From: Micromonospora lupini
Lineage (GTDB): Bacteria; Actinomycetota; Actinomycetes; Mycobacteriales; Micromonosporaceae
DNA: 64,000 nucleotides
NCBI RefSeq assembly: GCF_026342015.1
Contig: NZ_JAPENL010000003.1
Coordinates: 372,001-436,000 of the forward strand
Direction: 5' to 3'
The position numbers were made by a program, and so were the translations under genes. The notes beneath the pieces were generated by a model. The model was not told the origin of the DNA. It was given only the letters and a program-made list of their open reading frames with translations, and made no database searches. This document shows positions 26,298-34,236 of this stretch, one piece after another; within the stretch, counting starts at the first letter, position 1, and the number at the start of each line of letters is the position of its first letter.

Positions 26298-27983
26298 ATG
26301 CGTGGTGACCTGGTCCGCAAGCTGGCCGCCCGGTGCCTGAGCGTCGGTCTGGCCGTGCTGGCGTTCGTCGTGGTGGCGCTGACCGGCGCCACCGGCTGGG
26401 GGCTGGCGCTCGCCGTCGCCGCGCTTGTCGCGGCGTACGCCGAGCAGCGGATCCGGCCCGGCGCTGACCTCGTCGCCGAGACGGCGCTGATCGCCGCCGC
26501 GGTCCTGGTCGGCTACTCCCGGCGGCTCGACGACGGATTCGACCCGGCGCTGGCCGCCACCGCGCTGGTCCTGCTGGGGCTTGTGCTCCTGGTGGGGCCG
26601 CTGCGGACCGCCGGCAACCTGGAGGTCCGGGCGGCCAACCTGCCGGTACGCGGTTGGACCCCGCTGATCGCCGACCAACTCGGCGTCGCCCTGCTCGGGC
26701 TGCTCGCCGCCGTGGCCCTCGCCGCCGCGCTGGCCCTGCCGCCCGCCGTGGCGCTGGCCGCCGGCCTGCTCGTCGGCGTCGGTGCCGGGGCTGTCGCGCT
26801 GGATCTGGCCCGGCGGCGGTTCCGGCCCACCGTCGGCGGTGGGGCGGTGGCCCGCGCGCTGCGCCGGCACCAGCCGGAGTTCCTGCTCTACTTCTCCGCG
26901 CCACCCGGCTCGGAATACCAGGTCACCATGTGGCTGCCGTACCTGGAGCGGATCGGCAGTCCGTTCCTGGTCCTGGTACGCGAGCCGGAGTTCCTGGCGC
27001 CCATCGCGGCGGCGACAGACGCTCCGGTGGTCTACTGCCCCACCCTGCGGGCGATCGACGAGGCGCTGGTGCCGAGCCTGCGGGTGGCGTTCTACGTCAA
27101 CCACGGGGCGAAGAACAGCCACTGCGTCCGGTTCACCCAGCTCACCCACATCCAGCTGCACCACGGCGACAGCGACAAGGCGCCGAGCGCCAACCCGGTG
27201 TCGGGGATCTTCGACCGGATCTTCGTGGCCGGTCCGGCGGCGATCGACAGGTACGCCCGCGCCGGAGTGCGGATCCCGGCGGACAAGTTCGTCGTGGTGG
27301 GCCGCCCGCAGGTCGAGTCGATCGACGTACGCCGGGAGCCGGCGCGCGGCCTCACCAGCCCGACGGTGCTCTACACCCCGACCTGGACGGGGCACCACGC
27401 CGACGCCGACTACTGCTCGCTGCCGGTGGCCGAGGAGCTGCTACGACGGCTGTTGGAACGCGGTGCGACGGTGATCCTGCGGGCTCACCCGTACACGGCG
27501 CAGAACCCGGCGTCGGCACGCCAGCTGGGCCGCCTGACCGAGCTGCTCGTCGCCGACCGGGCCCGCAGCGGCCGCCAGCACGTTCTCGGCGCGGCCGCCC
27601 GGGAGCTGAGCTTGACCGACTGCGTCAACCGCTCGGACGCGCTCGTCTCCGACGTGTCCGGCGTGATCTCGGACTACCTCTACTCCGGCAAGCCGTACGC
27701 CGTGACCGACATGGGCGACGAGGGCGACCGGTTCGCCGAGCGTTTCCCGCTGGCCGCATCGGGCTACGTGCTGCGGCGCGACATGTCGAACGTTGACGCC
27801 GTGCTCACCGCGCTGCTGGCCACTGACCCGCTGGCCGAGGAGCGCTGGGCCACCCGCCGCCGCTACCTGGGTGACTTCCCCGCCGAGTCGTACGCCGAGG
27901 CGTTCCTGTCGGCCGCGCGCCGGGAGTTGGCGGCGCAGGATCCTACGGACGCGCGTACGCCGCACCTCTCCCCCTCTGCCTAA
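26298..27983 (+). CDS. Second CDP-glycerol/ribitol glycerophosphotransferase-like protein (TagF type)
   Basis: 561 residues: N-terminal hydrophobic helices to about residue 185, then the Glyphos_transf domain with FYVNHGAKNSHCVRF, LHHGDSDKAPSANP, YTPTWTG and ALVSDVSGVISDYLYSGKPY. Similar architecture to the protein at 17821 but clearly divergent, so the two probably act at different steps (primer and polymer, or glycerol and ribitol phosphate). It follows the CDP-ribitol synthase gene by 39 bp on the same strand, which favours a ribitol phosphate substrate (inference). The stop overlaps a convergent gene by 4 bp. Confidence 0.88.
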   Translation: MRGDLVRKLAARCLSVGLAVLAFVVVALTGATGWGLALAVAALVAAYAEQRIRPGADLVAETALIAAAVLVGYSRRLDDGFDPALAATALVLLGLVLLVGPLRTAGNLEVRAANLPVRGWTPLIADQLGVALLGLLAAVALAAALALPPAVALAAGLLVGVGAGAVALDLARRRFRPTVGGGAVARALRRHQPEFLLYFSAPPGSEYQVTMWLPYLERIGSPFLVLVREPEFLAPIAAATDAPVVYCPTLRAIDEALVPSLRVAFYVNHGAKNSHCVRFTQLTHIQLHHGDSDKAPSANPVSGIFDRIFVAGPAAIDRYARAGVRIPADKFVVVGRPQVESIDVRREPARGLTSPTVLYTPTWTGHHADADYCSLPVAEELLRRLLERGATVILRAHPYTAQNPASARQLGRLTELLVADRARSGRQHVLGAAARELSLTDCVNRSDALVSDVSGVISDYLYSGKPYAVTDMGDEGDRFAERFPLAASGYVLRRDMSNVDAVLTALLATDPLAEERWATRRRYLGDFPAESYAEAFLSAARRELAAQDPTDARTPHLSPSA

Positions 27984-28660
27984 GAGGTCTCCACGGGGTA
28001 CCTGTCGAACGGGTCTGCGCCCGTCCGCACGTACAGGGCCTGGACCGTTCCCAGACCCCGTCCATCTCGGCCGCCCACGGCTGGACGCCCGACGGACCAC
28101 ACGTCCGTCCGCCCCAGCAGCGGGAGGCAGCGGGCCAGTGCCCGGTCGAGGTTCGGGGCCTCCAACCTGGCGAGCACCCGCACCACGACGTCGTCCTCGG
28201 CGGCCACCAGGGGCAGTCGCTCAACCGAGGCGGTCCCGGCGAGGTCTCCTCCGCGCAGGTCCAGAGCGTCGTCGGCGCTGTCGGCCACCGTGAGTACGGA
28301 CACGCACAACGGAGTCATGCCGTCCCTGGTCCGCTCCCGGCCGGCCGCGAAGAGCGTCGGGTGGCCACGCGCCGACTCGTCCACCTCCACATCGCCGTGC
28401 CCCCACCCGAAGCGGCTCAGCAGGGGCGCGGCCAGTTGGCGCACCGCCTTCTCCCCGGCGGCGGACAGCGGGGGCGGTTGGAGCGTCAGGTCGACGTTCA
28501 CCCCGCGGCGGCCGCCATCGGGATCGGCGCGGGCCGCCGTCAGGCCCACCGCGCCGAGCGCGGCCACGAGTGGTTGGCAGCGACGCACCGCGTCGTCGAG
28601 TCGGGTGTCGACGACGTTCAGGCTCACGCAGACGAGCAGTGTCGAATCGCGATCAATCAT
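27980..28660 (-). CDS. Hypothetical protein
   Basis: 226 residues from ATG 28660 (MIDRDSTLLVCVSLNVVDTRLDD is the N-terminus, read as MIDRDSTLLVCVSLN then VVDTRLDD). The protein seems to contain two similar halves, each a beta-rich block (LLVCVSLNVVDTRLDDAV... and PLCVSVLTVADSADDALD), about 125 residues apart, followed by a LARCLPLLGRTDVW helix mirrored by RRCQPLVAALGAVG. An internal duplication is therefore likely. No membrane segment, signal peptide or named family. Convergent with the TagF-like gene. Confidence 0.65.
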   Translation of the reverse strand: MIDRDSTLLVCVSLNVVDTRLDDAVRRCQPLVAALGAVGLTAARADPDGGRRGVNVDLTLQPPPLSAAGEKAVRQLAAPLLSRFGWGHGDVEVDESARGHPTLFAAGRERTRDGMTPLCVSVLTVADSADDALDLRGGDLAGTASVERLPLVAAEDDVVVRVLARLEAPNLDRALARCLPLLGRTDVWSVGRPAVGGRDGRGLGTVQALYVRTGADPFDRYPVETS

Positions 28661-28733
28661 CGATGCGGGAGCGTACGTGGCGCAGCGCGGTCGCACGACG
28701 ACATTTCCGGCCCCCGTGGGCGCTCGCGGCGGC

Positions 28734-29480
28734 TCAGCGGTAGGCGTCCAGCAACGCCAGCACGGCGGCCGGGTCCTCCAGGTGCGCGTTGTGGCCGAGG
28801 CCCGGCAGCGTGGCGACAGGCACGCCGTACTCCTTGAGCTGCGCGTCGGTGACCATCGGGTCGTGCTCGCCGCGCGCCAGCACCACAGGCACGTCGGTCG
28901 CCGCCAGCAACGCGGCCAGATCGGGCTCGCCGACGGCGAACGCGGTCGTGTCCATCGCGAGCCGCCACCGGCCGTCGACCTGGCGCAGACCGGCGTCCAC
29001 CATCGGGGCGTCCGGGGAGACCAGGCCGGTGAGGCCGGCGACCCGCAGGTAGCGGCGGGCGGCCTCGGTGCGGCTGGCGTACCAGCCGACCGGACGGGCA
29101 GCGAGTTCCGCGGCGCGGGTCAGCTCGGCGGGTGACCAGACCGCCTTGATGCCCAACCCGACCACCGCGTCCACCGGCAGCCCGGCGTCGCGGGCCGCCA
29201 GCGTCAGGCCGACCACCCCACCCAGCGAGTGGCCGAGCACGACGACGCGGTCGTCACTGGCCAGGCCCTGCCCGACCCGCTGCGCGAAAGCCTCGAAGGA
29301 GTACGACGACAGCGGGGCCGACCAGCCGTGGCCGGCGAGGTCCGGCGCCAACCACCGCCCTGGCCAGTGCTGCTCAAGCAGTGACGCCCAGGGCAGCCAC
29401 ACGTCGCCCGTCGCTCCCATGCCGTGCAGCAGCAGCAGGACCGGCCCACGGCCGGCGTGACCACCCGAATCGTCCACCAC
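28734..29480 (-). CDS. Alpha/beta hydrolase
   Basis: 248 residues with the classic fold: LLLLHGMGATGDVW (oxyanion loop), nucleophile elbow GHSLGG (S85), acid in ARGEHDP and His in GLGHNAHLEDP near the C-terminus. Cytoplasmic, no signal peptide. Starts with GTG at 29480. Substrate not predictable; the closest general resemblance is to small esterases and peroxidase-type members. Stands alone between a hypothetical gene and the C39 peptidase gene. Confidence 0.92.
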   Translation of the reverse strand: MVDDSGGHAGRGPVLLLLHGMGATGDVWLPWASLLEQHWPGRWLAPDLAGHGWSAPLSSYSFEAFAQRVGQGLASDDRVVVLGHSLGGVVGLTLAARDAGLPVDAVVGLGIKAVWSPAELTRAAELAARPVGWYASRTEAARRYLRVAGLTGLVSPDAPMVDAGLRQVDGRWRLAMDTTAFAVGEPDLAALLAATDVPVVLARGEHDPMVTDAQLKEYGVPVATLPGLGHNAHLEDPAAVLALLDAYR

Positions 29481-29541
29481 GGCCGCAGTCTCCCACGGTT
29501 GGCGGCCCGGTACGAGAGCCGTGATCGGCAGCGACGCGACA

Positions 29542-29586
29542 ACGCCGCGGGCGCCGGCCCCTCGTGGGGGACGGCGCCCGCGGCGT
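29542..29586. terminator. Hairpin terminator after the C39 peptidase gene
   Basis: Perfect 15-base arms (29542-29556 and 29572-29586) around a 15-base loop, 11 bp downstream of the C39 peptidase stop codon on the minus strand. Confidence 0.8.
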
Positions 29587-29597
29587 CAGCGCCTGGG

Positions 29598-30428
29598 TCA
29601 GGCGGAGTAGCCCCGGCTGGCGATCCAGTTGGCCAGGTCGATCGTGGTGATCCAGTAGGACGGGTCGGCCGGGTTCGCCGAGTCGGCGATCCGCACGGTG
29701 CGGCCGTTGTCCTTGTAGCCCACGACGGCGATGTAGTGCCCGCCGCCGTAGGAGTGCCAGCCGCCGTCGGTGTCGGTGGCGTCGCCGACGACGTTGGCGA
29801 CCACGCCTCGGCCGTCGGTGATGGCCTTGACGACGTCGGCCTGGAGGCGGTCCATCTGCGCGCGGCTTGGCGCGCCCTCGAACATCCGGGTCCGGTACGG
29901 GGAGCCCTTCACCTCGGCGTTGAGCACCCGGGTGGTGTCCTCGGCCGAGTTGGTGCCCATCTCGGTGGTGCCCAGCTCGGCGCCGAGCTCCTCCTGCGTG
30001 CGGTCGATGCCGCTGGCGCTGAGGGCGTTGCGGGTCGCCGCCGGGCCGCAGTTGTAGTACGTGTTCTGCGCCTCGTAGTCGTAGTCGAGCACCTTGGTCG
30101 CGGGCGGCTTCGGCGGCGTCGGCTTACGGGTGAGGTCGGGGTTGCTCGTGGCCTTCGCAGCGGGAGAGGCGGCGCTCGTGGCCGGGGCGGCGGTGCTCGG
30201 CGCGGCCGAGGGGGGCGCGACGCGTGCCTGGCCGCGGGACGCGATGGTGTCGCTGCGCATCTCGGCGACTGTGGTCGAGGTGTGCCCGCTGGCCGGGGCC
30301 CCATCGGTGCCGGCGAGCAGGACGCCGGTGGTGGTGGCGATCGCGAGGGCCGCGGCGGAGGCGGCGACGATCTGGTACGGGCGCTCGGTCGCGAGGCGAC
30401 GAAGCTGACGCTGCAGGGTGTGCTTCAC
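29598..30428 (-). CDS. Secreted or membrane-anchored C39-family peptidase
   Basis: 276 residues from GTG 30428, preceded by GGAGG at ideal distance. A hydrophobic segment (about 19-40) after a basic N-terminus acts as signal or anchor; a Pro/Ala/Thr-rich linker spans about 45-115; the C-terminal 160 residues are a papain-like C39 domain with C127 in YYNCGPAAT, H231 in GGGHYIAVVGY and D249 in RIADSANPAD. C39-like enzymes outside bacteriocin exporters are thought to act on cell-wall or peptide substrates. The 5' leader holds a c-di-AMP riboswitch and a small ORF, which places the gene in the cell-wall hydrolase group governed by c-di-AMP in actinobacteria (inference). Confidence 0.88.
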   Translation of the reverse strand: MKHTLQRQLRRLATERPYQIVAASAAALAIATTTGVLLAGTDGAPASGHTSTTVAEMRSDTIASRGQARVAPPSAAPSTAAPATSAASPAAKATSNPDLTRKPTPPKPPATKVLDYDYEAQNTYYNCGPAATRNALSASGIDRTQEELGAELGTTEMGTNSAEDTTRVLNAEVKGSPYRTRMFEGAPSRAQMDRLQADVVKAITDGRGVVANVVGDATDTDGGWHSYGGGHYIAVVGYKDNGRTVRIADSANPADPSYWITTIDLANWIASRGYSA

Positions 30429-30577
30429 GGGGTCCTCCACGGTTCGGGGGGAGAGCGGCACACCGGGCGCGGTCGGTGTCCGGGCAGGCGCCAGCGCGCG
30501 GACCGTGGTCCGCGGGTGGTGAACCGCTCAGGGGATCGCCCGGCGCGGCCGGGCGGGAGAGGCGGCGACCCGGGGGG

Positions 30578-30664
30578 TCAGCTCACCGTCACGAGGCGGA
30601 TGAGCGGGGGTGCCGCGACGCCGTGGAGGCGTGGGACCAACCGAGGGGTGGAGAGGTGCTGCAC
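30578..30664 (-). CDS. Candidate 28-residue leader peptide between riboswitch and C39 gene
   Basis: A GTG start at 30664 with AAGGAG about 10 bp upstream opens a 28-codon frame, MQHLSTPRLVPRLHGVAAPP followed by LIRLVTVS, ending TGA at 30578. It begins just after the 3' stem of the riboswitch (30687) and ends 150 bp before the C39 start. It has no signal peptide or known motif. It could be a translated attenuation leader or simply spurious; only the good ribosome binding site and position support it. Confidence 0.4.
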   Translation of the reverse strand: MQHLSTPRLVPRLHGVAAPPLIRLVTVS

Positions 30665-30686
30665 GAGGATGGAACTCCTTCCGTCA

Positions 30687-30814
30687 CCGCCTACCGGGTT
30701 AGCTGACGGATTCGGGCGGGAAGATCGCCCTACCGCGGGCCGTGGCTCGCGGATTCACCCCGGACTTACTGTGGGTCCCCGGTTCGTTGATCACGATTGA
30801 GCGGGTCGGCGCGG
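30687..30814 (-). promoter_or_regulatory. c-di-AMP riboswitch (ydaO-yuaA class)
   Basis: On the minus strand the leader reads CCGGGGACCCACAG, GTCCGGGGTGAATCCGCG, GGTAGGGCGATCTTCCCG and CCGTCAGCTAACCCGG in the order and spacing of the ydaO aptamer; GGGGTGAATC, GTAGGG and the CAGCTAAC block are the most conserved parts of that class. P1 can form between CCGC near 30811 and GCGG near 30687. In actinobacteria this riboswitch usually lies before cell-wall hydrolase genes and turns expression off at high c-di-AMP. From 30815 to 31098 I see nothing further. Confidence 0.88.
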
Positions 30815-31098
30815 CGTCGCATCCTGCGATCGGTTACCGCACCGGACGGGACGACAGTACTGGCCGACGCTCACCCTGCCAAGCGGTGCCCACCTGCGTA
30901 AACATCGTCTGGTGCGACAATTTCTGCGCGTATTGCCGCTGACGTGACTCGATGGGACAACCGGTTACCGAGGCGTCCGTGGGTGACAACCGGACAGGTC
31001 GCCGGAAACGCCTCGACAATTGCGGGAACAATGGCCACCGATCGGGCCGGTCGCCCGATTTTCGCTGGCGGTGACCGGCCTCACATAACAGATCGGGC

Positions 31099-31869
31099 TC
31101 AACCCGCCCGGACGGGACGCCAGCGCGCCACAACGGCCGGACGCGACGCCCCGGTCGTCGCGCGACGGGACGGCACCGGGGTCGGCAACAGCCGGGCCGT
31201 CGCCGCGTACGCCTCCTCGGCGAGGGTGCGCGCCGACTCGGCGGCCAGCTCCGCGTCCCGCCAGGCGGACCGCTCCCGCTCGGCTGCTGCCCGGTGGTCG
31301 GCCAGCCGCGCGTCACGGATCACCCGGGTGAGAAGCACCTCCTGCTCGACCGGGTGCCGGCGGGGATCCCAGCCGCGCCGGTGCCCGAACACGTCCGCGA
31401 GCTGAGCCATGGTCAACTCTCCACGCCAGTGCGCGGCCATCGCGGCACGGTGCAGGTAGCGCTCCCGGGCGGCGTACTCGGCGGGGGTGTGCGGGGTACG
31501 CGGGGGCGGCAGCGCACCGGCGGTGGCGAGGCGGCGGGCGGTGGTGTCCGCGTCGTCGTACCGGGACCAGGCCCGCTGCGCCTCTTCCTGAGTGATCAGC
31601 CAGTCAGCGCGTCGTCGTCGGGCGGTCTGCGCGGCGCGGGACGCGGCCACGGCCACCTCCTCGGCGTACCGGCGCAGGTCGGCGACCTCGGCGGCGGCCA
31701 CCTCGCGGGCGGTGGGCGCCGGCGGCGGCGGCTCGGCTGCCGGCGAGTCCCGCTCGGGACGGGCCACCAGCACGGCGAGGACGGTAAGCGCCAGCAGGAA
31801 CAGGGCCGACCAGATGGCGGCAGCCTGGGGCACCTCGGTCAGGAACTGATAGAACACGACGGTTTTCAT
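31099..31869 (-). CDS. Hypothetical membrane-anchored helical protein
   Basis: 256 residues from ATG 31869 (GAGGTG 7 bp upstream). A single transmembrane helix near the N-terminus (IWSALFLLALTVLAVLVA) is followed by a Pro-rich spacer and a long, charged, Ala/Glu/Arg-rich helical region likely to form coiled coils (for example AEVADLRRYAEEVAVAASRAAQ). The C-terminus is basic and probably disordered. No family recognised. Monocistronic by appearance. Confidence 0.65.
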   Translation of the reverse strand: MKTVVFYQFLTEVPQAAAIWSALFLLALTVLAVLVARPERDSPAAEPPPPAPTAREVAAAEVADLRRYAEEVAVAASRAAQTARRRRADWLITQEEAQRAWSRYDDADTTARRLATAGALPPPRTPHTPAEYAARERYLHRAAMAAHWRGELTMAQLADVFGHRRGWDPRRHPVEQEVLLTRVIRDARLADHRAAAERERSAWRDAELAAESARTLAEEAYAATARLLPTPVPSRRATTGASRPAVVARWRPVRAG

Positions 31870-32097
31870 GGTCGGCACCTCGGAGGCACGTTGCGATGGG
31901 GAAGCCGAACGAGGGTCGTGGCCCACGGATCGGCTGGTGCGGAGTTGGTGTGTCGACAGGTGCGGTAGCGGGACGCTCAGCCCGGCGTCTCGGTGCCCCG
32001 GTCTGACAGCTCGGCGCTTCCGTGTCGAGCATTGACCCGGAGGCGTCAGTGGCCGGCGTGGGTCAGCGGCCCGGGTGGGGTCAGCGGCCCGGGTGGC

Positions 32098-32598
32098 TCA
32101 GCCGCCCGGTGTGCTGCGCTGCTCCGGTGGGGCCCGGGGCGCTCGGCTGGCCGAGGTGTCGACGCGGGGTGACCAGTCGGATGTGGCACGCACGGACGCC
32201 ACGCCTGTTGGCGCGGAGGGCAGGTCGCCCGGACGTCCGTGCAGCGCAGGCGGCAGGTCGGCCGACCACGCCGAGCCTGCTTCGCGCACGGTGGCGCTGT
32301 CGCGGACGGCCAGGCTGTCGACCGTGGCGCTGTCGCAGGCGGCGCGGGTGGCGCTGTCACGGGTGGCCGTGCCGTCGATGGTGGGCCTCGCCGGCCGGGT
32401 GTCGGTCACGGCGGGCTGGTCGGACGCGACGGGCGGCTCGACTGTGAGCGTCGACGCCGCGGCGGCCGGCGCGGGCGACCCGGGAGGGGACGTGGCGGCG
32501 CCGATGGCCAGGGCGGCGATGACAGCGAAGCTGGTCAGCACCCGTGTCGCCCAGCGCGCCACCCACCACAGGGGACAGGTGAGCGCGACCGGAAGCAC
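32098..32598 (-). CDS. Putative exported Ser/Thr/Ala-rich protein
   Basis: 166 residues from GTG 32598. The N-terminus has a hydrophobic signal-like helix (ATRVLTSFAVIAALAIGAATS); the rest is low complexity with four irregular copies of a DSAT motif and many Ala/Pro/Ser residues, so it may be an extracellular linker-like protein. No conserved domain. A competing plus-strand open frame exists over the same bases but lacks a start region and looks like a shadow. Downstream are three copies of a motif like GTCAGCGGCCCGGGTGG. Confidence 0.4.
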   Translation of the reverse strand: MLPVALTCPLWWVARWATRVLTSFAVIAALAIGAATSPPGSPAPAAAASTLTVEPPVASDQPAVTDTRPARPTIDGTATRDSATRAACDSATVDSLAVRDSATVREAGSAWSADLPPALHGRPGDLPSAPTGVASVRATSDWSPRVDTSASRAPRAPPEQRSTPGG

Positions 32599-32690
32599 GT
32601 TCCCACGCTACCGCCGACCGCGACCCCGCGCATCGACGCCGGGCGTGTCGGCCCGCGCCGCGCCGACCGCTTCTGACCAGGGTGGACCTG

Positions 32691-33989
32691 TCAGCGCAGG
32701 TCGACGTACGACGATCGCTCGTCGGTCTGGCCGGTGCCGCCGCCTGCGGTGTCGGCCGGGGCCCTGCCAGCTTCGGCGCCGTGGGCAGCGGCGCCCTGGG
32801 CAGCGGCGCCGGGGGCAGCGGCGCCGGGGGCAGCAGCGCCGCCGGCCACGGCGTCGGTGGTGTCGGTGTCGCCGGCTCGCTGCTGGGGGACGACAGGTGG
32901 TCGCCTCGGGCGGCGCGGCGCGAGCCGGCGCATCATCGGGGTCTCGACGAAGCGGTGCAGCAACCCGGCGAGGACCAGGTTCACCAGCAGGAACCCGAGC
33001 ACCACCGCCGGGCCGCGCCAGCCCCGGAAGCCGGTCCCCCAGTCACCGGTGAGTCGCAGCACGCTCGTCATGACCAGCACGTGCACCAGGTAGAAGGCGA
33101 AGGAGACCTCGCCGAGCCAGACCAGCGGGCGGGAGCGCCACGGCGAGCGCCGGCCGCGCACGTCCGCGTCGGCGGCAGCGGTGATCACCAGCAGGTACGC
33201 GGCGGCGAGCAGTGTGGTCCACCACTGGGCGGGGACCCACTGCGCGGCGACCACCCAGGTGACCACGAAGATCGCGGTGGCCGCCGTGAGCCGTGGCCCG
33301 CGCCAGAGGCCGCGCAGCATCAGTTCCGCAGCCACCGCGCCCAGCCAGAACTCCAGCGACCGCACCGGCGGGAAGATCTGGGTGAACCACCAGCGGCTGA
33401 CCTCGGGCACCAGGTGCTGCGCCGGCCAGAGCGCGAGGATCAGCAGCGGCAGCGCGATGATCAGCGTCCAGAGCACCGACGGCCGGGCACGGCGCAGCAG
33501 GGGAAGCGCCAGCGGCAGGCACAGGTAGAAGAAGAACTCGCAGGACAGCGACCAGCTCACCGTGTTGACGCTGTAGAACCAGCCCAGCCGAGGGTCCCAG
33601 GCCTGCAGCAGCAGCAGGTTCTCCACGGCGACGGCCGGCAGGACGGGGTCGGCGAACCACCAGGCGGCCAGCAGCGCGGCGGCCCACAGCACCAGATGGT
33701 TCGGGTAGATCTTCGCGACCCGCCGCCGCCAGAAGGTCAGCCGCGAGTCGCCCGGGCGGGCCGACCAGACAAGCACGAAGCCGCTGAGGATGAAGAAGAA
33801 CTGCACCCCGGACAGGCCGAGGGTGAACAGCGCGTCGATCACCGCCTTGTAGTCCGGTTCGGCGATGATCCGCATCGTCCCGGCGTGGAATCCGAAGACC
33901 AGCAGCGCGGCGATCCACCGCAGCCCGGTCAGTGAGGGCAGCCGGGCGGGGGCGGGCGGCGCGGCCGGCGCGTCGGCGGTGCTCGTCAT
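32691..33989 (-). CDS. Acyltransferase family 3 membrane protein (OafA-like)
   Basis: 432 residues from ATG 33989. About ten transmembrane helices; begins LPSLTGLRWIAALLVFGFHAG, in which the His of FGFHAG is the conserved active-site residue of acyltransferase_3, and has the FFILSGFVLVW and SWSLSCEFFFYL motifs. The family moves acetyl or other acyl groups onto exported glycans. The C-terminus holds a Gly/Ala-rich tail with a 15-bp tandem repeat (about 32782-32841). Divergent from the GT2 gene; the intergenic region has GTTAACCTTCCGC at 34143. Likely acylates the surface polymer made by this locus (inference). Confidence 0.9.
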   Translation of the reverse strand: MTSTADAPAAPPAPARLPSLTGLRWIAALLVFGFHAGTMRIIAEPDYKAVIDALFTLGLSGVQFFFILSGFVLVWSARPGDSRLTFWRRRVAKIYPNHLVLWAAALLAAWWFADPVLPAVAVENLLLLQAWDPRLGWFYSVNTVSWSLSCEFFFYLCLPLALPLLRRARPSVLWTLIIALPLLILALWPAQHLVPEVSRWWFTQIFPPVRSLEFWLGAVAAELMLRGLWRGPRLTAATAIFVVTWVVAAQWVPAQWWTTLLAAAYLLVITAAADADVRGRRSPWRSRPLVWLGEVSFAFYLVHVLVMTSVLRLTGDWGTGFRGWRGPAVVLGFLLVNLVLAGLLHRFVETPMMRRLAPRRPRRPPVVPQQRAGDTDTTDAVAGGAAAPGAAAPGAAAQGAAAHGAEAGRAPADTAGGGTGQTDERSSYVDLR

Positions 33990-34236
33990 GCCGGGGTCCC
34001 GACGCTTCGCAGGGTCACCAGCACGTACGTCTCCTCCTCGGCGCGCGGCGTCGGACGGCGCGACGACGACGCCCGCGACGGCCCGGCAGGACCGCACCGA
34101 GGCACCCTACCGGGTCACTCCCGGGTGAACCGGGCGGCCGTTGTTAACCTTCCGCTTCGCGGGAGTTCAGTGATTTCACAGTCCTCGGCCACGTGTGGTT
34201 CCGGGGCTGGCCATTCGCGTCGTCGAAGGTGGCGAC

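Noticed and set aside
30742..30942. Plus-strand 66-codon frame opposite the riboswitch
   Set aside because: It is antisense to a well-matched c-di-AMP aptamer and has no homology or ribosome binding site.
32075..33052. Plus-strand open frame opposite the exported protein and acyltransferase genes
   Set aside because: It covers the 3' end of a clear acyltransferase gene on the other strand and has Arg/Gly/Ala-rich shadow composition.
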